A DNA stretch of 64,000 bases. Origin: Bacillota bacterium. Lineage in GTDB: Bacteria > Bacillota > Desulfotomaculia > Desulfotomaculales > Desulfallaceae. Position 1 is the first letter of the stretch; each line of letters starts with the position of its first letter. The position numbers were made by a program, and so were the translations under genes. This document shows, piece after piece, positions 33,441-41,873 of the stretch. The notes beneath the pieces were generated by a model. It was not told the origin of the DNA. It saw nothing but the letters and a program-made list of their open reading frames with translations, and searched no databases. The stretch is taken from NCBI GenBank assembly GCA_023439185.1, contig JAEXOR010000033.1:29073-93072 (forward strand). The letters run 5' to 3'.

Positions 33441-34255
33441 TGAAAAACGATATATTAAGCAGGATAGTAGCCTATAAAAAAGAGGAAGTGGCGGCGGTTA
33501 TGCGCAAACAGCCGCTGCAGCAAATAAAAGAGCGTTTGGATGAAGCGCCGCCGGTGCGCAATTTCGCCGCCGCGCTGCGCCGGCCCGGGGATGTGGCCCT
33601 GATTGCCGAAGTAAAAAGGCGCTCCCCGTCCCGGGGGGTAATCAGGGCGGACTTCAATCCGGCCGAAATTGTTACCGCCTACCGGGACGCCGGGGCGGAC
33701 GCCATTTCAGTACTCACCGACAGCGAATTTTTCGGCGGTTCACCGGAGTACCTGGCCGCGGCCAGGCGGATCGCCAGCCGGCCTCTATTGCGCAAGGACT
33801 TTATTATCTATGACTACCAGGTCTATGAATCCCGGCTGCTGGGGGCCGACGCAGTCCTGCTGATTGCTGGGGTTTTGCCCGGCGGCGTACTGGGCGAATT
33901 GCTGGAACTGACCCGCAGCCTGGGCATGGAAGCGCTGGTGGAGACCCATACCGCCGAAGAAATCCACCGGGCCCTGGCGGCCGGCGCGCAGGTGGTGGGC
34001 ATCAACAACCGCGACCTGTGGACTTTCCAGGTGGATTTAAATACCACGGTGGAGCTGATGCGCTCCATTGCCGACCCCGGCGTCACGGTGGTCAGCGAGA
34101 GCGGCATCCGGACCAGGGCCGACGTTGAAATGCTGGGCGCCTGCGGCGTCCACGCCGTGCTGGTGGGCGAGACGCTGATGGCCGGCGGCGACCTGCGGGC
34201 CGGCGTCCTGCACCTTAAAGGCTTGACCACCGAAAGCGCGGTGGCGGGGGCATGA
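33440..34255 (+). CDS. trpC: Indole-3-glycerol phosphate synthase
   Basis: Closes the indole ring; a ~271-residue TIM barrel. Catalytic residues are visible in IAEVKRRSPSRG (Lys), LRKDFIIYDYQ (Lys), a Glu in LVETHTAEE, NNRDLWTF and VSESGI. The ATG at 33440 overlaps the trpD stop; a GTG at 33437 is the alternative. Its stop overlaps trpF (ATGA). Confidence 0.97.
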   Translation: MKNDILSRIVAYKKEEVAAVMRKQPLQQIKERLDEAPPVRNFAAALRRPGDVALIAEVKRRSPSRGVIRADFNPAEIVTAYRDAGADAISVLTDSEFFGGSPEYLAAARRIASRPLLRKDFIIYDYQVYESRLLGADAVLLIAGVLPGGVLGELLELTRSLGMEALVETHTAEEIHRALAAGAQVVGINNRDLWTFQVDLNTTVELMRSIADPGVTVVSESGIRTRADVEMLGACGVHAVLVGETLMAGGDLRAGVLHLKGLTTESAVAGA

Positions 34256-34875
34256 GGCCGGGGACGCCCGTGCGGGTGAAAATATGCGGCATCAGCGATC
34301 CTGAAACGGCGCTGGCGGCAGCCGGAGCGGGGGCGGACGCCCTGGGGTTTGTCTTCGCGCCCAGCCGCCGGCAGGTCACTCCGGCACAGGCCCGGGCCAT
34401 TATTGAAGCTCTGCCGCCCTTTGTAGACCGGGTGGGGGTGTTCGTGAACGCCCCGCCGGAGCAGGTGAGAGAAATTGTTCTGTATTGCGGGTTAACCGCG
34501 GTGCAGCTTAGCGGCGACGAGACCCCCGGTTACGATACCGGGCTGAACATTACGCACATCCGCACGTTGCGGGTGGGCGGCAGCCGGCCCCGGCCCGACT
34601 TTAGGGCATATAAAGCCGGGGCTTTTCTGTTTGATACTTACCGGGAAGGCAGCCACGGCGGTACCGGCCTCACCTTTGACTGGTCCCTGCTGGAAAAGAT
34701 AAATTGTCCCGGACCGGTGATTCTGGCGGGCGGTCTGGAAGCCGCCAACATCCGCGACGCGGTGCGCCGGGTGCGGCCTTACGCCGTGGACGTCTCCGGC
34801 GGAGTGGAAACCGGCGGGCGCAAGGATATCCAAAAAATCAGGGAGTTCATCAACCTGGCCAAGGGGGTTAATTAA
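34252..34875 (+). CDS. trpF: Phosphoribosylanthranilate isomerase
   Basis: Isomerises N-(5-phosphoribosyl)anthranilate by an Amadori reaction. 207 residues. The general base Cys is in VKICGI near residue 11, and the acid Asp in LFDTY near 125. The phosphate site is VDVSGGVE with LAGGL. Coupled to trpC by ATGA, and followed directly by trpB. Confidence 0.96.
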   Translation: MRPGTPVRVKICGISDPETALAAAGAGADALGFVFAPSRRQVTPAQARAIIEALPPFVDRVGVFVNAPPEQVREIVLYCGLTAVQLSGDETPGYDTGLNITHIRTLRVGGSRPRPDFRAYKAGAFLFDTYREGSHGGTGLTFDWSLLEKINCPGPVILAGGLEAANIRDAVRRVRPYAVDVSGGVETGGRKDIQKIREFINLAKGVN

Positions 34876-36138
34876 GTGAGTGTTGCAGCGCAAAAGACGG
34901 CACCGGAAAACATCCCGGTTGCCGGTAACGGCGAAACAAATAAGGCTTTACCCGACGACCGGGGTTATTACGGCGGTTTCGGGGGCACCTTTGTGCCCGA
35001 AACAGTGATGCCCGCCCTGGAGGAATTAATCGACGCCTATTGCCGTTTTAAGGGCGACGCCGATTTCAAACAGGAACTGCATGATTACCTGCGGCATTAC
35101 GTGGGCCGGCCTTCGCCGCTGTATTTCGCCCGGGGCCTCAGCGAATACCTGGGCGGCGCCCGGATCTACCTCAAACGGGAGGATTTAAACCACACCGGGG
35201 CGCACAAAATCAACAACACCATGGGCCAGGTGCTGCTGGCCAGGCGGATGGGTAAAAAACGGATTATCGCCGAAACCGGCGCCGGGCAGCACGGCGTGGC
35301 CACCGCCACCGTGGCGGCCATGTTCAAACTGCGGTGCGCCATCTACATGGGCGAGGAAGATATCCGCCGCCAGTCCCTGAACGTTTTCCGCATGCGTTTG
35401 CTGGGGGCCGAGGTTGTGCCGGTATCGTCGGGCAGCCGCACCTTAAAGGACGCCATGAACGAGGCGATCCGGGACTGGGTGACCAATATTGACGACACCT
35501 ACTACCTGATTGGCTCGGTGGCCGGGCCGCATCCCTACCCGGTTATGGTCAGGGATTTCCAGAGGATCATCGGCGAGGAAGCCCGCCGGCAGATCGTGGA
35601 ACAGGCGGGGCGCCTGCCGGATTACGTGCTGGCCTGCGTAGGCGGCGGCAGCAACGCCATGGGCATATTCCATCCCTTTATTGAGGACGAAGGCGTGCGT
35701 CTGATCGGCGTGGAAGCCGCCGGACACGGGCTGGATACCGAATTTCATTCCGCCACCCTGGCCAAGGGCCGTCCGGGGACGCTGCACGGGTCGCTCAGCT
35801 ACCTGCTGCAGGACGACGACGGCCAGGTGACGCCGGTGCATTCCATCTCGGCGGGCCTGGATTACCCCGGGGTGGGGCCGGAACACAGTTACCTTAAGGA
35901 TTCCGGGCGGGCCGCTTACATTTCCGCCACCGACGGTGAAGCGCTGAAAGCCTTTCAAATCCTGTGCCGGACCGAGGGGATTATCCCGGCCCTGGAAAGC
36001 GCCCACGCCCTGGCCGGAGCGTTCCGGCTGGCGCCGGAACTGTCCCGGGAAGCAATCATTGTGGTCAATCTCTCGGGACGCGGCGACAAGGACGTACACA
36101 CGGCGGCCGCGGAAATGGGGGTGCCGTTGAATGAATAA
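34876..36138 (+). CDS. trpB: Tryptophan synthase beta chain
   Basis: Condenses indole with serine using PLP. 420 residues, with an N-terminal extension of ~25 residues before YYGGFGGTFVPE. The PLP lysine is in NHTGAHKINNTMGQ (~110), the catalytic Glu in AETGAGQHG and the phosphate cup is GGGSNAMG (~257). The sequence belongs to the standard TrpB1 class. GTG start directly after the trpF stop; the 3' end overlaps trpA by 8 bp. Confidence 0.97.
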   Translation: MSVAAQKTAPENIPVAGNGETNKALPDDRGYYGGFGGTFVPETVMPALEELIDAYCRFKGDADFKQELHDYLRHYVGRPSPLYFARGLSEYLGGARIYLKREDLNHTGAHKINNTMGQVLLARRMGKKRIIAETGAGQHGVATATVAAMFKLRCAIYMGEEDIRRQSLNVFRMRLLGAEVVPVSSGSRTLKDAMNEAIRDWVTNIDDTYYLIGSVAGPHPYPVMVRDFQRIIGEEARRQIVEQAGRLPDYVLACVGGGSNAMGIFHPFIEDEGVRLIGVEAAGHGLDTEFHSATLAKGRPGTLHGSLSYLLQDDDGQVTPVHSISAGLDYPGVGPEHSYLKDSGRAAYISATDGEALKAFQILCRTEGIIPALESAHALAGAFRLAPELSREAIIVVNLSGRGDKDVHTAAAEMGVPLNE

Positions 36139-36976
36139 GGATGGTTTAAACAGCCCTGTAACCCTGGCGCTGAAAGAAGCGCTGCTGAGGGGCGAAAAAG
36201 GGTTGATACCCTACATCATGGCCGGGGACTCCGGCCTGGATACCACGGTGGAACTGGCCGTAGCCCTGGCGCAGTCCGGCGCCGACGTCCTGGAACTGGG
36301 GGTGCCCTTTTCCGATCCCGTGGCCGACGGGCCGGCCATTCAGGCTGCGGCCCAGCGCTCCCTGGCGGCGGGGACCAAACTCAGGGGCATTCTGGCCTCC
36401 GTGCGTGAGATCAGGCGCCGCAGCGATATCCCGCTGGTGCTGATGACCTATTACAACCCTGTCTACCGGTACGGAGTCCAAGAGTTCGTAAATGAAGCGG
36501 CCGGGGCGGGGGTAAACGGCCTGATTGTGCCCGACCTGCCGCCGGAGGAATCGGATGAACTGCTGCAGGCCGGGGACGCCTGCGGGGTGGAACTGGTTAC
36601 CCTGGTAACGCCCAACACGCCGGCCCGGCGTCTGGAGATGATTGCCCGGCGGGCCAGGGGTTTTGTGTACTGCGTCTCGGTCACCGGGGTTACCGGGGGG
36701 CGGAGCGGCATGGCCGCAAGCATTTCGGTCATGACTGCGGCGGTGCGCCAGGTTACCGCGCTGCCGGTGGCGGTGGGGTTCGGCATTGTCACCCCGGAAC
36801 AGGCCGCCGAGACCGCGCAGTTTTGCGACGCCGTGGTGGTGGGCAGCGCACTGGTGAAAACAATGGCTGAACGGGCGGGTTCTCCGGAACTGGCGCCGGC
36901 TGTGGCCCGCCAGGCGCGGGAACTGAAAAACGCCCTTACCGGGCGGGAGGTGAAGCAAATTGACGCCGCCATATAA
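36131..36976 (+). CDS. trpA: Tryptophan synthase alpha chain
   Basis: Cleaves indole-3-glycerol phosphate to indole, which is channelled to TrpB. 281 residues, TIM barrel. The catalytic Glu is in LELGVPFSDPVADGP and the Asp in IVPDLPPEE; the phosphate loop includes GVTGGRSG. The 3' end overlaps aroF by 17 bp. Confidence 0.97.
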   Translation: MNKDGLNSPVTLALKEALLRGEKGLIPYIMAGDSGLDTTVELAVALAQSGADVLELGVPFSDPVADGPAIQAAAQRSLAAGTKLRGILASVREIRRRSDIPLVLMTYYNPVYRYGVQEFVNEAAGAGVNGLIVPDLPPEESDELLQAGDACGVELVTLVTPNTPARRLEMIARRARGFVYCVSVTGVTGGRSGMAASISVMTAAVRQVTALPVAVGFGIVTPEQAAETAQFCDAVVVGSALVKTMAERAGSPELAPAVARQARELKNALTGREVKQIDAAI

Positions 36977-37766
36977 ACTGGCCAGCAGGGAAACCAAAAG
37001 AGAAAACACCGTGGTGCGGGTGGGCGACTGTCTCATCGGCGGCGGCGATCCGGTGGTGGTGGCCGGGCCGTGCGCCGTGGAAGACGAGGAAATGCTGGTT
37101 AAGCTGGCCTGCCGGATCAAGCGAATGGGCGTGAACATATTGCGCGGGGGAGCCTACAAGCCCCGCACCTCGCCGTACTCCTTCCAGGGCATGGGCGAGG
37201 AGGGCCTGCGCATCCTCTCCCGGGCCGGCCGGGCGGCGGGCCTGCCGGTAATCACAGAACTGACCGACGTGCGCCAACTGCCGGAGGTGAGTCGTTACGC
37301 CGACATCATCCAGATCGGCAGCCGCAATATGCAAAACTTCGGACTGCTGCGGGAAGTGGGGCGGACCAGCTTCCCGGTGCTGCTGAAACGCGGGCTGTCC
37401 GCCACCCTGGAGGAATGGCTGATGGCGGCGGAGTACATCCTGGCCGAGGGCAACAGCCGGGTGATCCTGTGCGAGCGGGGGATCAGAAGTTTTGAAACCT
37501 ACACCCGCAACACCTTCGACATCAACGCCGTGCCGGCGGTGAAACACCTGTCCCACCTGCCGATACTGGCCGACCCCAGCCACGGCACCGGCCGGCGGGA
37601 ACTGGTGCTGCCGGTGGCCCGGGCGGCCCTGGCCGCCGGAGCCGACGGACTGATGCTGGAAGTGCATCCCTGCCCGGAAAAAGCCCTGTCGGACGGCGAA
37701 CAGTCTCTGCTGCCCGACGACCTGGCCGGATTCATGCAAGCCCTGCGCGGCGTTCCTGCGGCATGA
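36960..37766 (+). CDS. aroF: 3-deoxy-7-phosphoheptulonate synthase (AroF/AroA-type, barrel only)
   Basis: Condenses phosphoenolpyruvate with erythrose 4-phosphate, the entry step to chorismate. 268 residues of the class I-beta type: AGPCAVEDEE, LRGGAYKPRTSPYSFQG, IGSRNMQNFGLL, CERGIRSFE and ADPSHGTGRRE. Only ~27 residues precede the barrel, so the usual N-terminal ferredoxin-like or chorismate-mutase regulatory domain is absent. The enzyme is probably not feedback-inhibited, with control by the trp leader instead. The TTG start is 7 nt after GGGAGGT inside trpA. Confidence 0.93.
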   Translation: MTPPYKLASRETKRENTVVRVGDCLIGGGDPVVVAGPCAVEDEEMLVKLACRIKRMGVNILRGGAYKPRTSPYSFQGMGEEGLRILSRAGRAAGLPVITELTDVRQLPEVSRYADIIQIGSRNMQNFGLLREVGRTSFPVLLKRGLSATLEEWLMAAEYILAEGNSRVILCERGIRSFETYTRNTFDINAVPAVKHLSHLPILADPSHGTGRRELVLPVARAALAAGADGLMLEVHPCPEKALSDGEQSLLPDDLAGFMQALRGVPAA

Positions 37767-37802
37767 ATACTGGTTCTTTTAATTTGACAGTGACAGATTA
37801 TC

Positions 37803-38237
37803 TCAATATGTTGATGTGTAAGAATATAATGATTGGGTTTCCAGCAAACCGCCGGAAGCGTTGTATACTTTAGCGGTGGCGCATACCCGGTAGGTGCCTC
37901 TGACAACGTAGTAATTTTCTTCTACAACAGCGGCGGACGTTCCGGTTGATGACGCAGACCACGATTTGATTGTACTCCACACGCTGCCGGAGGATTTTTG
38001 CAATTCCACGGTTAGCTTTGTTGTGTGCGAACTGTTGTAAGCTGAAGCAAATCCGGCACAAGCAGCTCTCCCTGATGAATTGATGGATAGGCCTGAACTT
38101 AACGATGAAATGTACGTGAATTGAGGAGCTATTAATCCTTGTGTTCCTTTGTTTTCTGTTCCGTGCGCTGCGTAAGCCGGAACGATGAAGAAAACGGCCA
38201 TAAAAGCAATCATACCCAAATAAATTAACTTTTTCAA
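37803..38237 (-). CDS. Small secreted protein, DUF6147-like
   Basis: About 144 residues. A signal peptide (KKLIYLGMIAFMAVFFIVP, cleavage after AYA) is followed by a beta-rich Ser/Thr-rich domain with TVELQKSSGSVWSTIKSWSA and YYVVRGTYRVCATAKVY. This matches the pattern of short secreted DUF6147-type proteins of Firmicutes by eye. The TTG at 38237 follows AAGGAGG by 8 nt; a longer frame to 38279 would include the RBS. It lies after the anti-sigma gene on the same strand, so it is probably a member or target of that operon. Its RBS lies in a hairpin (38239-38295). Confidence 0.7.
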   Translation of the reverse strand: MKKLIYLGMIAFMAVFFIVPAYAAHGTENKGTQGLIAPQFTYISSLSSGLSINSSGRAACAGFASAYNSSHTTKLTVELQKSSGSVWSTIKSWSASSTGTSAAVVEENYYVVRGTYRVCATAKVYNASGGLLETQSLYSYTSTY

Positions 38238-38238
38238 A

Positions 38239-38295
38239 CAAAAAACCTCCTTTGAAATATCTTTCAACAATAAAGACAACCAAGGAGGTTTTTTG
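38239..38295 (-). promoter_or_regulatory. Hairpin enclosing the RBS of the secreted-protein gene
   Basis: Arms 38239-38252 and 38282-38295 are a perfect 14-bp match. On the minus-strand RNA the 3' arm contains AAGGAGG, the RBS of the next gene, and is followed by TTTTTTG. It could act as a terminator after the anti-sigma gene and as a translation block. Confidence 0.7.
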
Positions 38296-38314
38296 CAACA
38301 TTTTTTAAGTCCCG

Positions 38315-39082
38315 TTAATCTATATATTTCACTCTTTCAGCTATCTTTACCATCGTGTCTTTTTCCATTGCTTGCGCCCGGATCATGAACATACGGTTGT
38401 TCATTTCCCAGATAATTGTAACCAGGGAGTTTTTCACCACAAGCCTGCCCTCATGTCCGTTGATGTTGACTGTTTCAAATGTAGAAGCATTTTCCGTATC
38501 CAGCGCGATCTTGTTGCCTTCGCTTAATTCCGTATAAGTGATCAACAAACCCTGCTGATTTTTAAATTCAATTTTTTTCAGAAGCTCACCGTTGAAAATA
38601 TTATAAACTTCATATCCGGCCGGTACATGGGTTGGGACATAAGCTTTGCGCCAGTCTACAGTTATACTTCCACCGTCCGAACCGCCGGCATTTTCCTTTA
38701 ATTCAAAGGACGTATATTCCGGTTGAATATCCATTAAAAAATTCAATGCCCTGACTCTCAATGCTTCCACGCTTGCCACGGTGGTAAATAGTAGAATAAT
38801 CACAACCAGCATGGCTGCGGCAAATCTGTTTAAAGCCTTTAAAATGCGCCACCTTACGGCATAGGCCTTTTGTTTTTTTAAATGGGCGTCCAGTTGCTGG
38901 TTGAACCTTTTGAATGCCTCTGCGGAAGGCTGAAACTCAGGGATATTTTGCAGCTTGGCTTTTTCCTCCAGGAAAAGCCTTCCTTCTTTTTCCGCAGCGT
39001 CGTGCATGATCAATTTGAACAGACTGTCTTCATATTCCTCATAAAGCTTTTTTCGAATTTGTTCCGGGCTGTTATTCGGCAC
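38315..39082 (-). CDS. Membrane anti-sigma factor with DUF4367 domain
   Basis: A 255-residue protein. The cytoplasmic N-terminal ~85 residues would bind the sigma factor. A single membrane helix lies at ~88-108 (FAAAMLVVIILLFTTVASVE). The extracytoplasmic DUF4367-like domain occupies ~145-255 (WRKAYVPTHVPAGYEV, LLITYTELSEGNKIALDTE, MFMIRAQAMEKDTMVKIAER). The start overlaps the sigma gene by 11 bp, a standard sigma/anti-sigma pairing. The signal sensed is unknown. Confidence 0.82.
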   Translation of the reverse strand: MPNNSPEQIRKKLYEEYEDSLFKLIMHDAAEKEGRLFLEEKAKLQNIPEFQPSAEAFKRFNQQLDAHLKKQKAYAVRWRILKALNRFAAAMLVVIILLFTTVASVEALRVRALNFLMDIQPEYTSFELKENAGGSDGGSITVDWRKAYVPTHVPAGYEVYNIFNGELLKKIEFKNQQGLLITYTELSEGNKIALDTENASTFETVNINGHEGRLVVKNSLVTIIWEMNNRMFMIRAQAMEKDTMVKIAERVKYID

Positions 39083-39647
39083 GCCTACTCATCTCCTTAT
39101 CCATGAGCTCTAAGGCTTCTCTGCGGGCTCTCGTCAAATACTGCCGTACGCTGCCGGGGGCTATTCCAAAGGTTTCTGCTATTTCAGCATCAGACATCCC
39201 CAATAAGTACTTAAAATACAACAGATCTTTCTGTTTCTCAGGAAGCTTCAGTATGGCGTTCCACATTTCATCTATTTCTTCCTGTCGGATGACCCTCTCT
39301 TCAACGGTGTCTCCAAGGCTGGGAACCTTCTCTGCCAGATCCATATCTTCTCCATAATACGCATGCTTCTTCTGTATATCTCTGCGTTTTATAAAGTTGA
39401 TTGCCACGCTTCTGGAAGTATAGATAACATAAGCGGTTGTTTTGCAACTATCCAGAGTTCGAATTATAGATATCTTTTCAATTAATCTGATGAAAGTATC
39501 GTTAATCAAATCTTCTTTATTATCTTCATCAAAAGTAATATTGTAAACGGTCTTCCGTACAAGATCGTAATAAGCCTGGTATAAGTTCCGTATAAAAGTT
39601 TTATCGTCTTCGCCTTCTATTGCGGCGATTATCGTCAATATCATCAA
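39072..39647 (-). CDS. ECF-type RNA polymerase sigma factor
   Basis: A 191-residue sigma-70-family protein with only region 2 (~residues 20-90: YYDLVRKTVYNITFDEDNKE, DLINDTFIRL, SVAINFIKRRDIQKK) and region 4 (~125-180: LPEKQKDLLYFKYLLGMSDAEIAETFGIAPGSVRQYLTRAR, split by the turn at GMSD). It should direct polymerase to promoters of the TGAAAC-N16-CGTC kind, and two such sites lie 3-5 kb to the right. It is co-transcribed with the anti-sigma gene, and the first ORF codon region has RBS GGGGGGTGA. Confidence 0.88.
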   Translation of the reverse strand: MMILTIIAAIEGEDDKTFIRNLYQAYYDLVRKTVYNITFDEDNKEDLINDTFIRLIEKISIIRTLDSCKTTAYVIYTSRSVAINFIKRRDIQKKHAYYGEDMDLAEKVPSLGDTVEERVIRQEEIDEMWNAILKLPEKQKDLLYFKYLLGMSDAEIAETFGIAPGSVRQYLTRARREALELMDKEMSRRAE

Positions 39648-39828
39648 ATCACCCCCCCGTGTTCATTAAATAAGTGTTGCATTTTCTTTTTTAGATTGTC
39701 TATATAAATAAGAAGCCCTCCAAAGGGAGATATTTCAATGCGGTATTCAAATTCATATTAGAACGGGAGTGATACTCTATGTAATCTCTGGCAATATAAC
39801 GGTGGTACTTCCGAAAGGAGATTTATAA

Positions 39829-40260
39829 TTGCGTAGATATAATAAGGTGTTGTTTCTTATCTTGGTAGGCGTTTTTATGACAATTGCGGGTTGCAGTAGT
39901 TTGACTAAACCCGGAAATGCAACAAAGAATGATAATAATAATTTAAATTACACAGGTGAGAGTGAGCATTGGACTGTAAACTATGATATCACCGTCACTG
40001 GACAGTGGCATAATGCCAGTCTGGACATTAAACCCAAATACAAATCGATTATTGGTGGTGAGATAGAATATACACTATATATAAATGGCAATAAAAGGAC
40101 TCACGGAAAGCAAACGATCGACACAACAAAAATTGGGGGAACCAGTGGCGGAGACGGAGCTAGACCAAATGAAGGTAATACTTATGCTATACAAATCAAA
40201 TGGGATGGCAAGGAAGAAGTTTTTCCTCTAAGTCTGGTTAAAACGACTGAAGACCCATAA
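39829..40260 (+). CDS. Small lipoprotein, copy A of a duplicated family
   Basis: A 143-residue protein: signal (VLFLILVGVFMTIAGCSS) with lipobox IAGC, linker rich in Asn, then an extracellular beta domain with GESEHWTVNYDITVTGQW and IQIKWDGKEEVFPLSLV. TTG start 9 nt after AAAGGAG. It is ~88% identical by eye to the gene at 42752 and shares the upstream 25 bp and the downstream terminator with it. A third, broken relative is at 46490. Function is unknown; the EHW...KWDGKEE pattern suggests a small Ig-like fold. Confidence 0.75.
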   Translation: MRRYNKVLFLILVGVFMTIAGCSSLTKPGNATKNDNNNLNYTGESEHWTVNYDITVTGQWHNASLDIKPKYKSIIGGEIEYTLYINGNKRTHGKQTIDTTKIGGTSGGDGARPNEGNTYAIQIKWDGKEEVFPLSLVKTTEDP

Positions 40261-40269
40261 ACATTAACT

Positions 40270-40397
40270 GAGCCCTACTTGATGGCCGGTGGGTGGTGCT
40301 GATTGGCTGGGTGCCGTGGCCCTAAAATGCAGCCCCCGGGACCGGTGGGCATATCCGGCGTCCATGCCTAATCCCAGTGTCCTGGAACTATAATTAT
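40270..40397. other. GC-rich insertion between copy A and its terminator
   Basis: Copy A and copy B share flanks, but about 95 bp of GC-rich sequence (roughly 40272-40366) are present only after copy A. It is unlike the surrounding AT-rich DNA. I see no gene, terminal repeats or target duplication in it. Confidence 0.4.
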
Positions 40398-40437
40398 AAA
40401 ACTGGGGATTTCCTGCTTCAGGGAAACCCCCGGTTTT
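40398..40437 (+). terminator. Terminator of lipoprotein copy A
   Basis: AAAC.GGGG.TTTCC pairs with GGGAAA.CCCC.GTTT; followed by TTTTTAC. Homologous to the hairpin at 43238-43276. Confidence 0.75.
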
Positions 40438-40489
40438 TACGTCATGTCTATTATAACGGGGAAAGTCAAGTTCTTAAAAAACTCTCTAA

Positions 40490-40530
40490 AAATGAGGGGA
40501 ACCGGTTTATCAACTTCTCCCCTCATTTAA
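40490..40530. terminator. Hairpin upstream of the 283-residue gene
   Basis: AAATGAGGGGA pairs with TCCCCTCATTT across an 18-nt loop, 26 bp before the next start codon. A run of T is present only on the minus strand, so its role for the plus-strand gene is unclear (possible attenuator). Confidence 0.5.
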
Positions 40531-40555
40531 AAAAAATATATGCAAGGGGCTAAGT

Positions 40556-41407
40556 ATGAAAAAGAAGAACTTAATCATTGCATTCATTGGCTTTTTAGTA
40601 ATTGCCGGAGTTGTATTTGAACTGTTTGGCAATGAACTCCTACAAAAAACAGAAATAGTCGATCCTCATAAAATTGTTTTTGGCAAGTGGGACGCCACAT
40701 ACACAGGCTATTTAAATCAAAATGTGGAATTCCCTTTTAATTTTTATTTGATCGAGCAATCGGGAGGGCCTTCTGTTGTGGATCGTATTGCAAAGGTCTC
40801 TTTGTATCAATCTGAGTTGGCAGAAGTCACAGATTATACTATTTACAAAGGAGATAAAAAAGGAGATAAGCAATTAATTAACATTGCCTTGGGAACAAAA
40901 CCATTGAAAGAAGGAGAAGAAACGATTTCCAAACTGGAAATAGAATTCAAAGACGAAGTCGCCAGAACTAAATATACCTATGATATCGGAAAGATAAAAA
41001 TAGAGGTTCTGCCCGAAAAGCATGAAGTGATTACTCCAGCAAAAAGTTATACGGTGGGTTATCCTAAACCCACACAGTATTCCGGTAATTTTCAAAACCA
41101 ACTATCCGTTCCAATTACGGTAGAGAAAATCTTTACCAATAATGATTCTCTTAAATTTACTGAAGTAAAAATAAACGACCAAGTGTTGCCGAAAGTTATA
41201 AATCCTGGTGAAAAATTTACGATCAATTCAAAAGTAAGTTTAGATAATGATCTGTATCATTTTTATATGGTGTCACCGGAAATTGTTTATCAAGTGGGCA
41301 AAGAACACCAAATTACCTTTTTACCCGAAGCAATGTATGGATTCATTAATATTACTGACGAGACGGTTGAGAGCATCTGGGCCGGTAGAACAGAACCCTC
41401 TCTTTGA
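40556..41407 (+). CDS. Membrane-anchored extracellular protein of unknown function
   Basis: A 283-residue protein with an N-terminal helix KKKNLIIAFIGFLVIAGVVF (residues 2-21) that probably stays as an anchor. The remaining ~260 residues are extracellular, beta-strand-rich and Lys/Asn/Asp-rich, with VTDYTIYKGDKKGDKQLINI and repeated V.INDQV-type strands that suggest two Ig-like domains. No motif lets me name it. Codon use is AT-rich like its neighbours, unlike the GC-rich core genes. RBS AAGGGG. Confidence 0.6.
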   Translation: MKKKNLIIAFIGFLVIAGVVFELFGNELLQKTEIVDPHKIVFGKWDATYTGYLNQNVEFPFNFYLIEQSGGPSVVDRIAKVSLYQSELAEVTDYTIYKGDKKGDKQLINIALGTKPLKEGEETISKLEIEFKDEVARTKYTYDIGKIKIEVLPEKHEVITPAKSYTVGYPKPTQYSGNFQNQLSVPITVEKIFTNNDSLKFTEVKINDQVLPKVINPGEKFTINSKVSLDNDLYHFYMVSPEIVYQVGKEHQITFLPEAMYGFINITDETVESIWAGRTEPSL

Positions 41408-41539
41408 ATTTTATATGCCGACCTGTCAATCATACATTCGTGTTTGGTTAAGTCCAGCATATACTACATGTTCGGCCAGTGATGGCGGTGATGGCGTTTT
41501 ATCCCTGGAAAATAGATAACGAAAATTGTTATAGGTCAA

Positions 41540-41577
41540 AACGCCATCGAATGTAACTTAGCTCGTTCGATGGCGTT
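41540..41577 (-). terminator. Terminator of the relB-yoeB module
   Basis: A perfect 12-bp stem AACGCCATCGAA/TTCGATGGCGTT; on the minus strand followed by TTTTGAC. It also ends the plus-strand transcript from the left by position. Confidence 0.75.
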
Positions 41578-41610
41578 CTGTTTGGTTTCAAAATAAACTA
41601 CGCATATGTT

Positions 41611-41871
41611 TCATTCGTAATAATGTGATCTGCACTGGACGATAAAGATCCGATTGTTTTCTGCCTTGTAGACTATTCGATTTACCTCGTCGATACGCCT
41701 GCTCCAATAACCTTGCCTCTTATGCTTTAGGGGTTCAGGCCTACCGATGCCCGAAAACGGATCGCGGTCAATGTCTTTTAGGATGCTGTTGATACGTTTT
41801 AAGGTTTTCCGGTCCTGAGTCTGCCAATACAGGTAATCTTCCCATGCTTCATCTGTCCATAATTTCTGCAT
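41611..41871 (-). CDS. yoeB: YoeB-type mRNA interferase toxin
   Basis: A ribosome-dependent mRNA-cleaving toxin of the RelE superfamily, ~86 residues. Family features are present from start to end: AWEDYLYWQTQD at the N-terminus, KRINSILKDIDRDPF, GRPEPLKHKRQGYWSRRID and the C-terminal IVQCRSHYYE. The catalytic-type Glu, Arg and C-terminal His/Tyr residues are intact, so it should be active. The ATG at 41871 is 6 nt after GAGGA; a TTG at 41877 is the alternative. The antitoxin gene stops 2 nt before. Confidence 0.93.
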   Translation of the reverse strand: MQKLWTDEAWEDYLYWQTQDRKTLKRINSILKDIDRDPFSGIGRPEPLKHKRQGYWSRRIDEVNRIVYKAENNRIFIVQCRSHYYE

Positions 41872-41873
41872 AG

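Noticed and set aside
36146..37739. Long minus-strand frames of 330 and 267 codons opposite trpA-aroF
   Set aside because: They arise from GC-rich codon bias; the trpA and aroF products are complete and overlap as expected in the operon.
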